From Sphingomonas qomolangmaensis (lineage in GTDB: Bacteria; Pseudomonadota; Alphaproteobacteria; Sphingomonadales; Sphingomonadaceae): DNA of 64,000 bases. The DNA lies in contig NZ_CP101740.1 of NCBI RefSeq assembly GCF_024496245.1, positions 2,603,501 through 2,667,500 of the forward strand, written 5' to 3'. The position numbers and the translations under genes are program-made. Shown in pieces: positions 8,474 through 18,936 of this stretch. The notes under the pieces were generated by a model that saw only the letters and a list, made by a program, of their open reading frames with translations, had not been told where the DNA came from and made no database searches. The stretch's first letter is position 1, and the number at the start of each line of letters is the position of its first letter.

Positions 8474-9508
8474 ATGGCGCTCATCCTCGGCATCGAATCG
8501 AGTTGCGACGAGACCGCGGTTGCGCTGGTGTCGAGCGACCGCACGATCCTTTCGCACCAATTGGCGGGGCAGGAAGCCGCGCACGCGCCCTATGGCGGCG
8601 TCGTCCCCGAAATCGCCGCGCGCGCGCACGCCGATGCGCTGCCGCCGCTGATCGAGGCGGCGCTGGCCGATGCAGGCGTGGCGCTGCGCGACGTCGACGC
8701 GATCGCCGCGACCGCGGGGCCGGGGCTGATCGGCGGGGTGATGGTGGGGCTGGTGACGGGCAAGGCGCTCGCGCTGGCGGCGGGCAAGCCGTTGGTGGCG
8801 GTGAACCATCTCGAAGGCCATGCGCTGAGCCCGCGGCTGGTCGATGCCGATCTGGCCTTTCCGTATCTGCTGCTGCTGGTGTCGGGCGGGCACTGCCAAT
8901 TGCTGCTGGTCAAGGGCGTCGGCAGCTATGCGCGGCTGGCAACGACGATCGACGATGCCGCGGGCGAGGCGTTCGACAAGACCGCCAAATTGCTCGGGCT
9001 GGGCTTTCCCGGTGGCCCCGCGGTCGAGCGCGCGGCGGCTTCGGGCGATGCGCGCGCGGTGCCGTTGCCGCGCCCGCTGCTGGGATCGGCCGAGCCGCAT
9101 TTCTCGTTCGCGGGCCTCAAGAGCGCGGTCGCGCGGGCCGCCGATTCGGGGCAATATCGCGCCGAGGACATCGCCGCGTCATTCAGCCAGGCGGTGATCG
9201 ATTGCCTGATCGATCGCACCCGGCGGGCGCTGGCGCAGGCGGGAGAGGCAACCGCCTTGGTGGTCGCGGGCGGGGTCGCGGCGAATCGCGGGGTGCGCGC
9301 GGCGCTCGAGCAATTGGCGGGCGAGCATGGCATGCGCTTCGTCGCGCCGCCCTTGTGGCTGTGCACCGACAATGCCGCGATGATCGCCTGGGCGGGGGCC
9401 GAGCGCTTCGCCGCAGGGCTGACCGATCCATTGGACGTGGCCGCGCGCCCGCGCTGGCCGCTCGATCCGCTGGCCGAACCGGTCCGCGGCGCAGGGGTGA
9501 AAGCATGA
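8474..9508 (+). CDS. tsaD: tRNA N6-adenosine threonylcarbamoyltransferase TsaD
   Basis: Transfers the threonylcarbamoyl group to A37 of ANN-decoding tRNAs with TsaB and TsaE. The 344-residue protein starts [19 protein letters not shown] and contains the metal-binding [11 protein letters not shown] motif (HxxxH) and an ASKHA-type ATP-binding fold ([26 protein letters not shown]). The open frame extends far upstream through hemC in antisense, which is clearly spurious; ATG 8474 is preceded by AGAGGAAAGG. The last codons overlap gpsA by ATGA. Confidence 0.96.
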   Translation: MALILGIESSCDETAVALVSSDRTILSHQLAGQEAAHAPYGGVVPEIAARAHADALPPLIEAALADAGVALRDVDAIAATAGPGLIGGVMVGLVTGKALALAAGKPLVAVNHLEGHALSPRLVDADLAFPYLLLLVSGGHCQLLLVKGVGSYARLATTIDDAAGEAFDKTAKLLGLGFPGGPAVERAAASGDARAVPLPRPLLGSAEPHFSFAGLKSAVARAADSGQYRAEDIAASFSQAVIDCLIDRTRRALAQAGEATALVVAGGVAANRGVRAALEQLAGEHGMRFVAPPLWLCTDNAAMIAWAGAERFAAGLTDPLDVAARPRWPLDPLAEPVRGAGVKA

Positions 9509-10479
9509 AGATCGGGGTCATCGGTGGAGGCGCGTGGGGGACCGCGCTGGCGCAGGTCGCGGCGCAGGGCGGCGAGCCGGTGCTGCTATGGGCGCGCGAG
9601 GCCCCGGTGGTGGCGAGCATCAACGCCGACCGGGTGAACGCGATGTTTCTCGATCGCGTGCGGCTGTCGGCGGCGATCCGCGCGACCGAGGATCTGGGCG
9701 ACCTCGCCGCGTGCGATGCGCTGCTGGTGGTCGTACCGACGCAGCATGTCGCTGGCGTGCTCGCGCAGATCGAGGTTGCCGGGCGGCCCCTGGTGCTGTG
9801 CGCCAAGGGGATCGAGGCAGGGACGCAGCGGCTGGTGAGCGAGATCGCCGCCGACGCCTGCCCCGATTCGCCGATCGCGGTGCTGTCGGGGCCGACCTTC
9901 GCGCACGAAGTGGCGGCGGGAAAGCCGACCGCGGTGACGCTGGCGTGCGGGGACAAGGCATTGCGCGAGGCGCTCGCCGATCGGCTCTCGGGTCCGGCGC
10001 TTCGGCCCTATCTGTCGGACGACGTGATCGGTGCCGAGATCGGCGGCGCGGTGAAGAACGTGCTGGCGATCGCGTGCGGCGTGGTCGAGGGCGCGGGATT
10101 GGGGCTCAACGCGCGCGCGGCGCTGATCGCGCGCGGCTTTGCCGAGATGACGCGGTTCGGGCTGGCGCGCGGGGGCCGCGCCGAGACGCTGGCCGGGCTG
10201 TCGGGGCTGGGCGATCTGGTGCTGACCTGCTCGTCGACCAATTCGCGCAACTTCTCGCTCGGGGTGGGGATCGGATCGGGGCGAAGCGCCGCCGATTTGC
10301 TCGCCGACCGGCGGACGGTGGCCGAGGGCGCCTTCACCGCGCCGGTGCTGCGCGCGGCCGCGGCGGCGGCGGGGGTCGACATGCCGGTGACCGAAGCGGT
10401 GTGTGCGCTGCTCGAGGGCGCGCATGTGACGGCGATCGTCGAACGCCTGCTGGCGCGACCGTTGAAGGTCGAGGCGTAG
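9505..10479 (+). CDS. gpsA: NAD(P)H-dependent glycerol-3-phosphate dehydrogenase
   Basis: Reduces dihydroxyacetone phosphate to sn-glycerol 3-phosphate for phospholipid synthesis. The 324-residue protein opens with the nucleotide-binding [17 protein letters not shown] and continues with [33 protein letters not shown] and the active-site [12 protein letters not shown]. The C-terminal helical domain ([15 protein letters not shown]) is complete. It is coupled to tsaD by a 4-nt overlap, an arrangement common in alphaproteobacteria. An inverted repeat follows within 60 bp. Confidence 0.96.
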   Translation: MKIGVIGGGAWGTALAQVAAQGGEPVLLWAREAPVVASINADRVNAMFLDRVRLSAAIRATEDLGDLAACDALLVVVPTQHVAGVLAQIEVAGRPLVLCAKGIEAGTQRLVSEIAADACPDSPIAVLSGPTFAHEVAAGKPTAVTLACGDKALREALADRLSGPALRPYLSDDVIGAEIGGAVKNVLAIACGVVEGAGLGLNARAALIARGFAEMTRFGLARGGRAETLAGLSGLGDLVLTCSSTNSRNFSLGVGIGSGRSAADLLADRRTVAEGAFTAPVLRAAAAAAGVDMPVTEAVCALLEGAHVTAIVERLLARPLKVEA

Positions 10480-10528
10480 GCCGGTTCGGGCCTCAGACGG
10501 TAAGGCTTCAGGCTAGCCTGTCCCTCCA

Positions 10529-10620
10529 CCGTTCGTGGTGAGCTTGTCGAAGCACTGTCCTTCTCTTTCGCGCCGGTCGAAGAAGTAAGAACGGTGCTTC
10601 GACAAGCTCAGCACGAACGG
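10529..10620. repeat. Family A inverted repeat (CTTCGACAAGCTCAG arms)
   Basis: Arms of about 27 bp (CCGTTCGTGGTGAGCTTG onwards, and its near-complement ending GCTCAGCACGAACGG) flank a short variable core. It sits between the convergent ends of gpsA and the SDHAF4 gene. Close copies occur at 41664-41754, and a related subfamily occurs at 17281-17419 and 39237-39348. Confidence 0.85.
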
Positions 10621-10658
10621 GTTTGGGGGAGGGCCGGAATTAGATCCAATCCGTAGCC

Positions 10659-10820
10659 TCAAAAGTCGATCGCGATGCCTTTGAGTTCCCAGTCGCCATA
10701 GCGCACCGGGTTCTTGCCCATCGGATCGTCGCGCGGCGGCTCGACGGGTTCGGGCTGCGGCACCGGGGGGCTTTTCGACAGATAGGCGGGGGGCTTCACA
10801 TGTGCGGGGCGGGTGCCCAT
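10659..10820 (-). CDS. Succinate dehydrogenase assembly factor 4 homologue (DUF1674)
   Basis: The 53-residue protein ends NPVRYGDWELKGIAIDF, the diagnostic C-terminal motif of the DUF1674/SDHAF4 family. In mitochondria this factor binds the flavinated SdhA subunit and protects complex II assembly; the bacterial role is inferred by homology. An upstream ATG at 10862 would give 67 residues, but MGTRPAHVKPPAYL is the more natural start. It lies divergent from htpX at the head of a conserved alphaproteobacterial neighbourhood. No sdh genes are in the window. Confidence 0.85.
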   Translation of the reverse strand: MGTRPAHVKPPAYLSKSPPVPQPEPVEPPRDDPMGKNPVRYGDWELKGIAIDF

Positions 10821-10888
10821 CGCGGGTCTCCGATGATTGAAGGCGGGGTCTCGATTCCCCACATCGTGCCCGGAAGGAGACGGTTCAA

Positions 10889-11815
10889 GTGAACCATCTG
10901 AAGACGGGCATGTTGCTGGCGGCGCTGACCGCCTTGTTCATGGGGCTGGGGTTCGCGATCGGCGGGCGCGGCGGGGCGATGATCGCGCTGGTGGTGGCGG
11001 CGGGGATGAACTTCTTCGCCTATTGGAACGCCGACAAGATCGTGCTGCGGATGCATAATGCGCGCGAGGTCGATGATCGCAGCGCGCCCGAATTCGTCGG
11101 GCTGGTGCGCGAGCTGGCGACGCGCGCGCAGCTGCCGATGCCGCGCGTCTATATCGTCGACGATCCGCACCCCAATGCCTTCGCCACCGGGCGCAACCCT
11201 GCCAATGCCGCGGTCGCTGCGACCAGCGGGCTGCTGTCGCTGCTCGATCGCGACGAGATCGCCGGGGTGATGGCGCACGAGCTGGCGCATGTGAAGAACC
11301 GCGACACGCTGATCATGACGATGGTCGCGACGATCGCGGGGGCGATCTCGATGCTCGCCAATTTCGGACTGTTCTTCCGCTCGGGCGATGGCCGATCGTC
11401 GTTCGTCGCGACGATCGCAGCGGTGATCGTCGCGCCGTTCGCCGCGATGATCGTCCAGATGACGATCAGCCGGACGCGCGAATATGGCGCCGATCGCGGC
11501 GGGGCCGAGATTTCGGGCAATCCGCAGGCACTTGCCTCGGCGCTGGCCAAGCTGGCGGGCGGCGCGGCGCGGACACGCAACCGGGTGAGCGAGCAGAATC
11601 CCGCGGCGGCGCAGCTCTACATCGTCCCGCCGATCGCGCGCGAGATGTTCTCGACGCATCCCGATACCGGCAAGCGGATCGCCGCGCTGCAGGCGATGGC
11701 AGGCCAGTTCGATCCGCCGCCGGCTTTTGAAATGCCGGCGGCGCGCCGGGCGGCGTCGGTGCCGCCGACGCGGACACGGCCACGGACGAGTGCGCTGAAC
11801 CCGCACAGGCGGTAA
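10889..11815 (+). CDS. htpX: Zinc metalloprotease HtpX
   Basis: Integral inner-membrane M48 protease that degrades misfolded membrane proteins. The 308-residue protein has two N-terminal membrane helices (about residues 5-40), then the zinc motif [11 protein letters not shown] (HExxH) near residue 130, two more hydrophobic segments and the third-ligand region [12 protein letters not shown]. It starts at GTG 10889 behind a clear GGAAGGAG about 10 nt upstream. The C-terminal 35 residues are basic and proline-rich, as in many alphaproteobacterial HtpX proteins. Confidence 0.94.
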   Translation: MNHLKTGMLLAALTALFMGLGFAIGGRGGAMIALVVAAGMNFFAYWNADKIVLRMHNAREVDDRSAPEFVGLVRELATRAQLPMPRVYIVDDPHPNAFATGRNPANAAVAATSGLLSLLDRDEIAGVMAHELAHVKNRDTLIMTMVATIAGAISMLANFGLFFRSGDGRSSFVATIAAVIVAPFAAMIVQMTISRTREYGADRGGAEISGNPQALASALAKLAGGAARTRNRVSEQNPAAAQLYIVPPIAREMFSTHPDTGKRIAALQAMAGQFDPPPAFEMPAARRAASVPPTRTRPRTSALNPHRR

Positions 11816-11839
11816 GGCGGGCGGTAAGGCGGGGTGCGC

Positions 11840-11867
11840 TTGTCGAAGCGGGGTTCTGTCCTATAGG
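11840..11867 (+). promoter_or_regulatory. Candidate promoter of rsmB
   Basis: TTGTCG (11840-11845), a 16-bp spacer and TATAGG (11862-11867) make a plausible housekeeping promoter. The expected start site near 11873 gives a leader of about 24 nt before the rsmB ATG at 11897. Confidence 0.45.
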
Positions 11868-11896
11868 CGTGCGCATCCCCATCCGACTGGAAATAC

Positions 11897-13183
11897 ATGG
11901 CGCGTCCCCAACTCGAACTCCCCGCCGATGCCCCCGGCGTCCCCGCACGCCGTGCTGCGCTGAAACTGCTCGACGCGGTGTTGCGGCAGGGCAAGGCGCT
12001 CGAGGCGGCGCTCGATCGCGCGGCGGCGAACCTGCCCGCCAATGACCGTGGGCTGGCGCATGCGATCGCCGCCGAAGTGCTGCGCTTCCTCTCCGATCTC
12101 GACGCGCTGATCGATTCGGCGACGCGCAACCGGATTCCCGACGATGCCAAGGCGCGGTTCGCGCTGCGGATCGCGCTGGCGCAGGTGCTGCGGCTGGGCA
12201 CCCCGCCGCATGCCGCGATCTCGACGGTGCTGCCGTTGGTCGATGGCGGGCCGCGCAAGCTGGTGCATGGCGTATTCGGGGCGCTGATGCGGCAGGGGGT
12301 GAGCTTGCCCGATACCCCCGCGCTGCCCGATGTGGCGGCGCTGCGCTGGGAAGCGCAGCATGGCAGCGCGATGGTCGAGGCGGCGATGGCGGCGATCGCG
12401 CAGCCGCCGGCGACCGACCTGACGCTCGCCGATCCCGCGGCGACCGACGAATGGGTCGCCAAGCTGGAAGGCGTCAGCCTGTTTCCCGGTCACGTTCGTC
12501 TGCCCGCGGGCAAGCAGATCACCGCGCTGCCCGGGTTCGATGCCGGCGCGTGGTGGGTGCAGGATCTCGCGGCGTCACTTCCGGCACGACTTTTGGGGCA
12601 AGGCGCGGGCGATGCGCTCGATCTGTGCGCCGCGCCCGGGGGCAAGACCTTGCAGCTCGCGAGCCAAGGTTGGCGCACGATTGCGGTCGATATGAGCGAA
12701 AGTCGTCTGGCGCGACTTCGCGATAATCTGGGCCGGACGCGGATCGATGCCGAGATCGTCTGCGCCGATCTGCGCGAATGGAAGCCCGCGGCACCCGTGG
12801 ATGCGGTGCTGCTCGATGCGCCGTGCAGCGCGACCGGAATCTTCCGCCGCCACCCCGATGTGCTGCACCGCGTGCGTCCCAGCGTGATCGCCGAGACTGC
12901 AGGGTTGCAGCGCGAACTGCTGGGGCGCGCCGCCGAATGGGTGCGCGTCGGCGGGCGGCTGGTCTATGCGGTGTGTTCGCTCGAACGCCCCGAGGGCGAG
13001 GAGCAGATCGCCGATTTCCTGAGCCGGCATCGCCATTTCGCGATCGATCCCGTGAACCAGGCCGAGCTGCCGGCGGGCGTCGCGCCCAATCCCGACGGCA
13101 CCGTCCGCACCTTGCCCGGGATGCTCATCGAACAAGGCGGGCTCGACGGGTTCTTCATCGCGCGGATGATCCGAACCGCTTGA
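11897..13183 (+). CDS. rsmB: 16S rRNA m5C967 methyltransferase RsmB (RsmB/NOP family)
   Basis: The 428-residue protein combines an N-terminal NusB-like RNA-binding domain ([19 protein letters not shown] onwards) with a C-terminal Rossmann methyltransferase. SAM motif I is [15 protein letters not shown] near residue 240. The two catalytic cysteines are in [10 protein letters not shown] and [12 protein letters not shown], as expected for m5C enzymes. It continues the htpX-rsmB-rpe order on the plus strand. The E. coli site number (C967) is assumed by orthology. Confidence 0.93.
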   Translation: MARPQLELPADAPGVPARRAALKLLDAVLRQGKALEAALDRAAANLPANDRGLAHAIAAEVLRFLSDLDALIDSATRNRIPDDAKARFALRIALAQVLRLGTPPHAAISTVLPLVDGGPRKLVHGVFGALMRQGVSLPDTPALPDVAALRWEAQHGSAMVEAAMAAIAQPPATDLTLADPAATDEWVAKLEGVSLFPGHVRLPAGKQITALPGFDAGAWWVQDLAASLPARLLGQGAGDALDLCAAPGGKTLQLASQGWRTIAVDMSESRLARLRDNLGRTRIDAEIVCADLREWKPAAPVDAVLLDAPCSATGIFRRHPDVLHRVRPSVIAETAGLQRELLGRAAEWVRVGGRLVYAVCSLERPEGEEQIADFLSRHRHFAIDPVNQAELPAGVAPNPDGTVRTLPGMLIEQGGLDGFFIARMIRTA

Positions 13184-13229
13184 CTTTTTGGCGGCTTGCC
13201 GGGGGTGGCGTTGCTGCTACATGGTCGCC

Positions 13230-13892
13230 ATGCAGCAACCTGTCCGTATCGCGCCATCGATCCTGTCCGCCGACTTTGCGCGGCTGGGCGAAGAGGTGCG
13301 CGCGATCGATGCGGCGGGCGCTGACTGGATCCATGTCGATGTGATGGACGGGCATTTCGTGCCCAACATCACGATCGGCCCCGCGGTGGTGAAGGCGCTG
13401 CGCCCGCACACCGCCAAGCCGTTCGACGTCCATCTGATGATCTCGCCGATCGACGCCTATCTCGACGCTTTCGCCGAAGCGGGCGCCGACACGATCACCG
13501 TGCATCCCGAGGCGGGGCCGCATCTGCATCGCACGATCCAGCGGATCAAGGGGCTGGGGCTGCGCGCGGGGGTGGTGCTCAACCCGGCGACCCCCGCCAA
13601 GATGCTCGATTATGTGCTCGAGGAGGTCGATCTGGTGCTGGTGATGGGGGTGAACCCCGGGTTCGGCGGCCAGAGCTTCATCCCGAGCCAGCTGCGCAAG
13701 ATCGCCGCGATCCGCAGCATGATCGACAAATTGGGCAAGGCGATCGACCTGCAGGTCGATGGCGGGGTCGATCTGTCGAACTGCCGCGAGGTGATCGCGG
13801 CGGGGGCCGACGCGCTGGTCGCGGGCACCGCGACCTTCAAGGGCGGGCCGAGCGCCTATGCCGACAATATACGTGCGTTGAGGGGCGGGTGA
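13230..13892 (+). CDS. rpe: Ribulose-phosphate 3-epimerase
   Basis: Interconverts ribulose 5-phosphate and xylulose 5-phosphate. The 220-residue TIM-barrel enzyme shows [16 protein letters not shown], the metal-binding [17 protein letters not shown] and [11 protein letters not shown] loops, and a phosphate-binding [15 protein letters not shown] 13230 is chosen; the in-frame extension to 13188 adds unrelated residues. Its stop overlaps the GTG start of the heparinase-like gene (GTGA), so the two are coupled. Confidence 0.95.
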   Translation: MQQPVRIAPSILSADFARLGEEVRAIDAAGADWIHVDVMDGHFVPNITIGPAVVKALRPHTAKPFDVHLMISPIDAYLDAFAEAGADTITVHPEAGPHLHRTIQRIKGLGLRAGVVLNPATPAKMLDYVLEEVDLVLVMGVNPGFGGQSFIPSQLRKIAAIRSMIDKLGKAIDLQVDGGVDLSNCREVIAAGADALVAGTATFKGGPSAYADNIRALRGG

Positions 13893-15625
13893 GCGAGCTG
13901 CCACCGATCGAGCCCGGCGCCGACGGGATCGAACAGGGAAAGCGGCTGATCCGCCAGGACAGCGACAAGGGATTGTCGCTGTCCGAGCGGATCGCCGAGC
14001 AGCTGACCCGGCTGACGTGGCGCACCCCGCTGCACACGATGCGGCTGAAGGGGCGCCATCCGCTCAAGCTGCTGACCGTCGCCGACGATCCGTTCCTGGG
14101 CGACCCCGATCGCGGCCAGGCGCTGCTCGACGGGATGCTGGCGTTTCGCGGCGAGACGCGCAATCTGCACGAGCTCGCGCTGTCGCGGCCGACCTTCTCC
14201 AAGCCATTCGGCGAATATCTGCACAGCTTCGCCTGGCTGCGCGACCTGTCGACGGTGACGACGCGTACCAAGGGCGCGCCAATCGCCGAGGCGTTGATGC
14301 GCGAATGGATCGCCGCGCATGGCGATGTCGTCTCCGACCCGGCGTGGCGCGCCGATATGTGGGGCCGGCGGCTGTTGTTCTGGGTCGCGCATGCGCCGCT
14401 GATCCTGTCGAGCGGCGATCTGGTCTATCGATCGAACGTGCTCCACGCCCTGGCGCGCGGCGCGCGGCATCTCGATCGCACCGCCGACAGGGTGCCGCTC
14501 GGGGTACCGCGGATCGCGGCGTGGTGCGGCGTGCTCGCGGCGGGGCTGATCATCCCCGGCGGCGACCCGCGGCGGGTGTTCGGCGAGGCGGGGCTGACCC
14601 GTGCGCTCGACCAGTCGGTGTTCGGCGATGGCGGTACCGTCGGCCGCTCGCCGCTCGGGCTGCTCGACGCGATCATGCTGCTGACGATGTTGCGTTCGAC
14701 CTATGCCGCGCGGCGGATGGAGATGCCCGATGCCGCGACCGCTGCGCTGCCGCGCATGGTTAGCGCGTTGTTAGGTGTCAGCCATGGCGACCGTGCGCTT
14801 TCGAGCTGGCAGGGCGGCGCGCCGGTGCATCCCGATGTGATGGCGCAGGTGATCGAAGCGACGGGCGTGCGCACGCGTCCGCTGCGCCAGGCGCGCGAAT
14901 GGGGCTATCAGCGGATGAGCGCCCAGGCGTCGGTGCTGATCGTCGACGCCGCGCCGCCGCCGATCGCGCGGATCGCCGAGGGCGGCTGCGCTTCGACGCT
15001 GGCGTTCGAAATGTCCGATGGGCCGAACCGGATCATCGTCAATTGCGGCGGCGCGCGCGCGTCGATGGCGGCGGTGCCGACCGCGCTCGCCGAAGGGCTA
15101 CGCACCACCGCGGCGCATTCGACGCTGGTGGTGGACGACAGCAACTCGACTGCGATCCTCGCCGACGGTACGCTGGGCAAGGGGGTGACCGAGGTCGAAT
15201 TGAGCCGGCACGAGGCCGACAATGCCAGCCGGATCGAGGCGAGCCATGACGGCTATGCGCGGCGATTCGGCTTTCTCCACCGCCGGCTGCTCGCGCTGTC
15301 GAACGACGGGCGCGACCTGCGCGGCGAGGATATGCTGCTGCCTGCGGGAAAGCGCCGCCAGCGCGATGCGACGCCCTTCGCGGTGCGCTTCCACCTTGCC
15401 CCCGATGTCGAGATCGCCGCGACCAGCGACGGGCAGGCGGCGATCCTGCGGCTGCCCGGCGGCGCGATGTGGCAGTTCCGCGCGCGCGGCGCGGCCCTGA
15501 CCGTCGAGGACAGCGTCTGGGTGAACCCATATGGCCGCCCGGTTTCGACCGAACAGATCGTGCTGTCGGGCGAGGCCGCGCCCGGCGGCGCTACGGTGAG
15601 CTGGCTGCTGCACAAGGCGCGCTAG
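13889..15625 (+). CDS. Heparinase II/III-like family protein
   Basis: The 578-residue protein has an N-terminal alpha-helical toroid region typical of alginate-lyase/heparinase II/III proteins ([28 protein letters not shown]) and a C-terminal beta-rich domain containing [12 protein letters not shown] and [14 protein letters not shown]. These resemble polysaccharide lyase families 12/21. No cleavable signal peptide is evident, so substrate and location are open; cell-envelope polysaccharide turnover is a guess. It starts at GTG 13889, overlapping rpe, and precedes purH, a neighbour pair conserved in sphingomonads as far as I recall. Confidence 0.82.
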   Translation: MSELPPIEPGADGIEQGKRLIRQDSDKGLSLSERIAEQLTRLTWRTPLHTMRLKGRHPLKLLTVADDPFLGDPDRGQALLDGMLAFRGETRNLHELALSRPTFSKPFGEYLHSFAWLRDLSTVTTRTKGAPIAEALMREWIAAHGDVVSDPAWRADMWGRRLLFWVAHAPLILSSGDLVYRSNVLHALARGARHLDRTADRVPLGVPRIAAWCGVLAAGLIIPGGDPRRVFGEAGLTRALDQSVFGDGGTVGRSPLGLLDAIMLLTMLRSTYAARRMEMPDAATAALPRMVSALLGVSHGDRALSSWQGGAPVHPDVMAQVIEATGVRTRPLRQAREWGYQRMSAQASVLIVDAAPPPIARIAEGGCASTLAFEMSDGPNRIIVNCGGARASMAAVPTALAEGLRTTAAHSTLVVDDSNSTAILADGTLGKGVTEVELSRHEADNASRIEASHDGYARRFGFLHRRLLALSNDGRDLRGEDMLLPAGKRRQRDATPFAVRFHLAPDVEIAATSDGQAAILRLPGGAMWQFRARGAALTVEDSVWVNPYGRPVSTEQIVLSGEAAPGGATVSWLLHKAR

Positions 15626-15658
15626 CCTCTCTCGCCTGAACAATGCCGGAGAATGAGG

Positions 15659-15687
15659 TTGCGCCTGCCACCATTCTGCTGAAATAG
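15659..15687 (+). promoter_or_regulatory. Weak candidate promoter of purH
   Basis: TTGCGC, a 17-bp spacer and AAATAG precede the purH ATG by 8 nt. Spacing is good, but both hexamers are imperfect. Confidence 0.3.
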
Positions 15688-15695
15688 CCGCGCGC

Positions 15696-17261
15696 ATGAA
15701 CAGCATCGCCATCACCCGCGCCCTACTGTCGGTGTCCGACAAGACCGGCATCGTCGATCTCGCTCGCACGCTCGCCGATCGCGGGGTCGAACTGGTGTCG
15801 ACTGGGGGAACCGCCAAGGCGCTGCGCGACGCAGGGCTTGCGGTGCGCGACGTGTCCGAACTGACCGGCTTTCCCGAGATGATGGACGGGCGCGTCAAGA
15901 CGCTGCACCCGATGGTGCATGGCGGGCTGCTCGCGGTGCGCGACGATCCTGCGCATGTCGCGGCGATGACCGAGCATGGCATCGGCGCGATCGACCTGGT
16001 GGTGGTCAATCTCTATCCGTTCGAGGCGACCGTCGCGCGCGGCGCCGAGCGCGACGAGGTGATCGAGAATATCGACATCGGCGGCCCGAGCATGGTGCGG
16101 TCGGCAGCCAAGAACCACGCGCACGTCGCGATCGTCACCGATCCCGCCGACTACGCGCTGCTCGCCGAGGGCGGCACGACGCTCGAGCAGCGGCGGATGC
16201 TGGCGGCCAAGGCCTTCGCCGCCACTGCCGCCTATGATTCGGCGATCGCGCAGTGGTTCGCCTTCGCCGATCAGGGCGAGACGTTTCCGGCGACGCTGCC
16301 GCTGGCCTTCACCCGCGCCGACGAACTTCGCTATGGCGAGAACCCGCACCAGTCGGCGGCGCTGTATCTGCCAAAGGGGCCGGCAGCGCGCGGGATCGCG
16401 CAGGCGAGCCAGTTGCAAGGCAAGGCCCTGAGCTACAATAACTATAACGACGCCGATGCGGCGCTCGAGCTGGTGAGCGAATTCCGCGACGGGCCGCCGA
16501 CGGTGGTGATCGTCAAGCACGCCAATCCTTGCGGGGTGGCGAGCGCCGACACGCTGCTCGAGGCCTATGAAGCTGCGTTCGCGAGCGACACGGTGTCGGC
16601 ATTCGGCGGGATCGTCGCGGTCAACCGACCGCTCGATGGCGCGACCGCGCGCGCGATTGCGGGGATCTTCACCGAAGTCGTTGCCGCGCCCGATGCCGAT
16701 GACGAGGCGCGCGCGATCTTTGCCGCCAAGAAGAATCTGCGGCTGTTGCTGACCGGCGAGCTGCCCGATCCGGCGCGGGCGGGGCTGGCGATCAAGTCGA
16801 TCGCGGGGGGGCTGCTGGTGCAGTCGCGCGACGACGGGCGTCTGGGTGAACTGAAGGTGGTGACCAAGCGCCAGCCGACGGTGCAGGAACTTGCCGATTG
16901 CCGCTTTGCCTGGACGGTGGCCAAGCATGTGAAATCGAACGCGATCGTCTATGCCAGCGGCGGCGCGACCGCAGGGATCGGCGCGGGGCAGATGAACCGG
17001 CTGGAGAGCGCGCGGATCGCCGCGTGGAAGGCACGCGACGCCGCCGAGAAGGCGGGCTGGGCGCAGCCGCGGACGATCGGCTCGGCGGTGGCGTCGGATG
17101 CGTTCTTCCCGTTTGCCGACGGGTTGCTCGCGGCGGTCGAGGCCGGGGCCACTGCGGTGATCCAGCCGGGCGGGTCGATCCGCGACGACGAGGTGATCGC
17201 CGCTGCGGACGAGGCCGGGCTGGCGATGGTGTTTACCGGGATGCGGCACTTCCGGCATTGA
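15696..17261 (+). CDS. purH: Bifunctional AICAR formyltransferase / IMP cyclohydrolase
   Basis: Catalyses the last two steps of IMP synthesis. The 521-residue protein has the N-terminal MGS-like cyclohydrolase domain ([31 protein letters not shown]) and the C-terminal formyltransferase domain ([37 protein letters not shown]). Length and domain order are standard. It joins purE-purK (58.7-60.3 kb) and prs (43 kb) as purine genes in the window, although they are not clustered. A Family A repeat follows its stop. Confidence 0.96.
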   Translation: MNSIAITRALLSVSDKTGIVDLARTLADRGVELVSTGGTAKALRDAGLAVRDVSELTGFPEMMDGRVKTLHPMVHGGLLAVRDDPAHVAAMTEHGIGAIDLVVVNLYPFEATVARGAERDEVIENIDIGGPSMVRSAAKNHAHVAIVTDPADYALLAEGGTTLEQRRMLAAKAFAATAAYDSAIAQWFAFADQGETFPATLPLAFTRADELRYGENPHQSAALYLPKGPAARGIAQASQLQGKALSYNNYNDADAALELVSEFRDGPPTVVIVKHANPCGVASADTLLEAYEAAFASDTVSAFGGIVAVNRPLDGATARAIAGIFTEVVAAPDADDEARAIFAAKKNLRLLLTGELPDPARAGLAIKSIAGGLLVQSRDDGRLGELKVVTKRQPTVQELADCRFAWTVAKHVKSNAIVYASGGATAGIGAGQMNRLESARIAAWKARDAAEKAGWAQPRTIGSAVASDAFFPFADGLLAAVEAGATAVIQPGGSIRDDEVIAAADEAGLAMVFTGMRHFRH

Positions 17262-17280
17262 GGCTGGGGGGCCCAACTCG

Positions 17281-17419
17281 CCGTTCGTGCTGAGTAGCGA
17301 CCGAGTAGGCGAAGCCGTATCGAGGGCGCGTATCGAAACAGCCGCGCGACCACGGTCCTTCGATACGCCGCTTCGATACGCTGCTGCGCAGCTACTCAGC
17401 GGCTACTCAGGACGAACGG
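17281..17419. repeat. Family A repeat, CTACTCAGGACGAACGG subfamily
   Basis: Begins CCGTTCGTGCTGAGTAG and ends CTACTCAGGACGAACGG, with internal CGTATCGA/TCGATACG complementary segments that can form nested hairpins. It lies between the convergent ends of purH and the flippase gene. Its termini resemble the copy at 39237-39348. Confidence 0.8.
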
Positions 17420-17426
17420 GTTGGGG

Positions 17427-18929
17427 TTACAGGGGGGCCGCCGGCGGCGGCGCCTTCTGGAACAACGTCCGGTCTTCGGGGCCGAACGCCCAGCGCCAGA
17501 TGACGAAGCAATAGACCAGCAGCATCACCGGGATGCCGATCAGCATCTCGGCCCATTCGAGCCGGTCGGGCAGCTGGACGAAGGCCCAGCCGACGATCGC
17601 GGTCGCGAGTACTGCCCAGGTGAAGGGCCAGCGCCACGCCGATACCGACGCGCCGAGCAGCCGCGCGAGCAGCCGCGACTTCACGATAGACCCCAGCCCG
17701 AGCGATAATGCCAGCGCGAGCGCGGGTGCGGCGGCCTGGGAGGCCGGCGTCAGCCCCATGTTGCGCGCGACGAAGATCAGCGCGAAGCTCAGCGCCACCT
17801 GGAACCCCAACAGCGCTCCCGAGATCATGAGGTTGCGGTGGCGCGCGATATAGACGAGCCCGGCTTCGGATACCGATCCATTCGCCGCGAGCACTTCGGC
17901 GACGAGCAGGAAGCAGAGCGCTCCCGCGCCCGCGACGAATTCGGGGCCGACGACGCCCATCACCCCTTCGGCGGGGATGCTGCCGACCAGCGCGAGCCCG
18001 GCTTGCGCCGCCATGATCCAGAAGCCGACCTGGCGGATCTGCCGCGCCACCGCGCCCTTGTCGCCGACCGCGAGCGAATGGGTGATCACCGGCCCCAGGA
18101 TCGGATCGAAGCTGGTTTTTAATTTCTGCGGCAGCGAGGCGACCTGCTGCGCCATGTAGTAGATGCCGACGATGCTCGGCGCGAAGAGCAGCCCCAGGAT
18201 GAAGCGATCGACGTTGCGCGACCCCCATTCGATCGCGTCGGCGCCCGCGAGCGGCGCGTTGCGGCGCGCGAGCGCGAACATCGGCCCCAGCCGCGGCTGC
18301 CACCCTTGCGGCAAGCCATAGCTTTTGACGAACGGCACCATCGATGCGGCAAGCGCCGCTACCATCGACAGCACATAGGCAAGGATCAACCCGTCGCGCG
18401 ACGAGATGTAGGACAAGGCCCAGGCGGCGATGCTGATCGTCCAGGGCTCGATCACCGCGCGCGCGGTGACTGCCGCCTTGACGTTGTGGCGATAGGCGAG
18501 CGCCGCCAACATCACGTCGGACCAGGCGATCGCGACGACGACGAAGGGCAACAGCCGCTCGAAGCCGATCACCGCGCTGTTGGGGTACATCACCTGCGGG
18601 AAGGCGATCAGTACCGCCGATCCGATCATCGACGCGATGAACGCGACCACCAGCGCGTCCCACACGACATGCGCGTGCGGCCGGTCGGTCGACGACAATG
18701 CCTGGGCGAGCCCGCGCTTGAGCCCCAGGGTGGCGAGCAACGCGGCAAGCTCGACCACCAGCACCGCGATCGCGAAGCGACCGACGATCTCGGGGCCATA
18801 GACACGGCCCGCGATGAACAGGAAGGGTAGCCGCGCGGCGAGGCGAAGCGCGAAGCCCAGGATGTTGGTGCGCCCGCCCTTCGCCAGCGCCGCGATATTC
18901 TCGTCGGCGGGCAGTAGATTGTCGGTCAT
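17427..18929 (-). CDS. Polysaccharide flippase / O-antigen translocase-like membrane protein (Wzx/MVF type)
   Basis: The 500-residue protein is almost entirely hydrophobic, with about 12-14 predicted membrane helices and short loops, and fits the MOP/oligosaccharide flippase superfamily: GFALRLAARLPFLFIAGRVYGPEIVGRFAIA at the N-terminus and AIEWGSRNVDRFILGLLFAPSIVGIYYMAQQ in the middle. It would move lipid-linked glycans across the inner membrane. No glycosyltransferase genes are adjacent, so the glycan is unknown. It starts 8 nt after the antiporter stop region, on the same strand and in a likely shared transcript. Confidence 0.8.
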   Translation of the reverse strand: MTDNLLPADENIAALAKGGRTNILGFALRLAARLPFLFIAGRVYGPEIVGRFAIAVLVVELAALLATLGLKRGLAQALSSTDRPHAHVVWDALVVAFIASMIGSAVLIAFPQVMYPNSAVIGFERLLPFVVVAIAWSDVMLAALAYRHNVKAAVTARAVIEPWTISIAAWALSYISSRDGLILAYVLSMVAALAASMVPFVKSYGLPQGWQPRLGPMFALARRNAPLAGADAIEWGSRNVDRFILGLLFAPSIVGIYYMAQQVASLPQKLKTSFDPILGPVITHSLAVGDKGAVARQIRQVGFWIMAAQAGLALVGSIPAEGVMGVVGPEFVAGAGALCFLLVAEVLAANGSVSEAGLVYIARHRNLMISGALLGFQVALSFALIFVARNMGLTPASQAAAPALALALSLGLGSIVKSRLLARLLGASVSAWRWPFTWAVLATAIVGWAFVQLPDRLEWAEMLIGIPVMLLVYCFVIWRWAFGPEDRTLFQKAPPPAAPL

Positions 18930-18936
18930 CGCGGCG

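Noticed and set aside
17287..17514. Small frame across the 17.3-kb repeat
   Set aside because: It is a translation of Family A repeat sequence and has no independent support.
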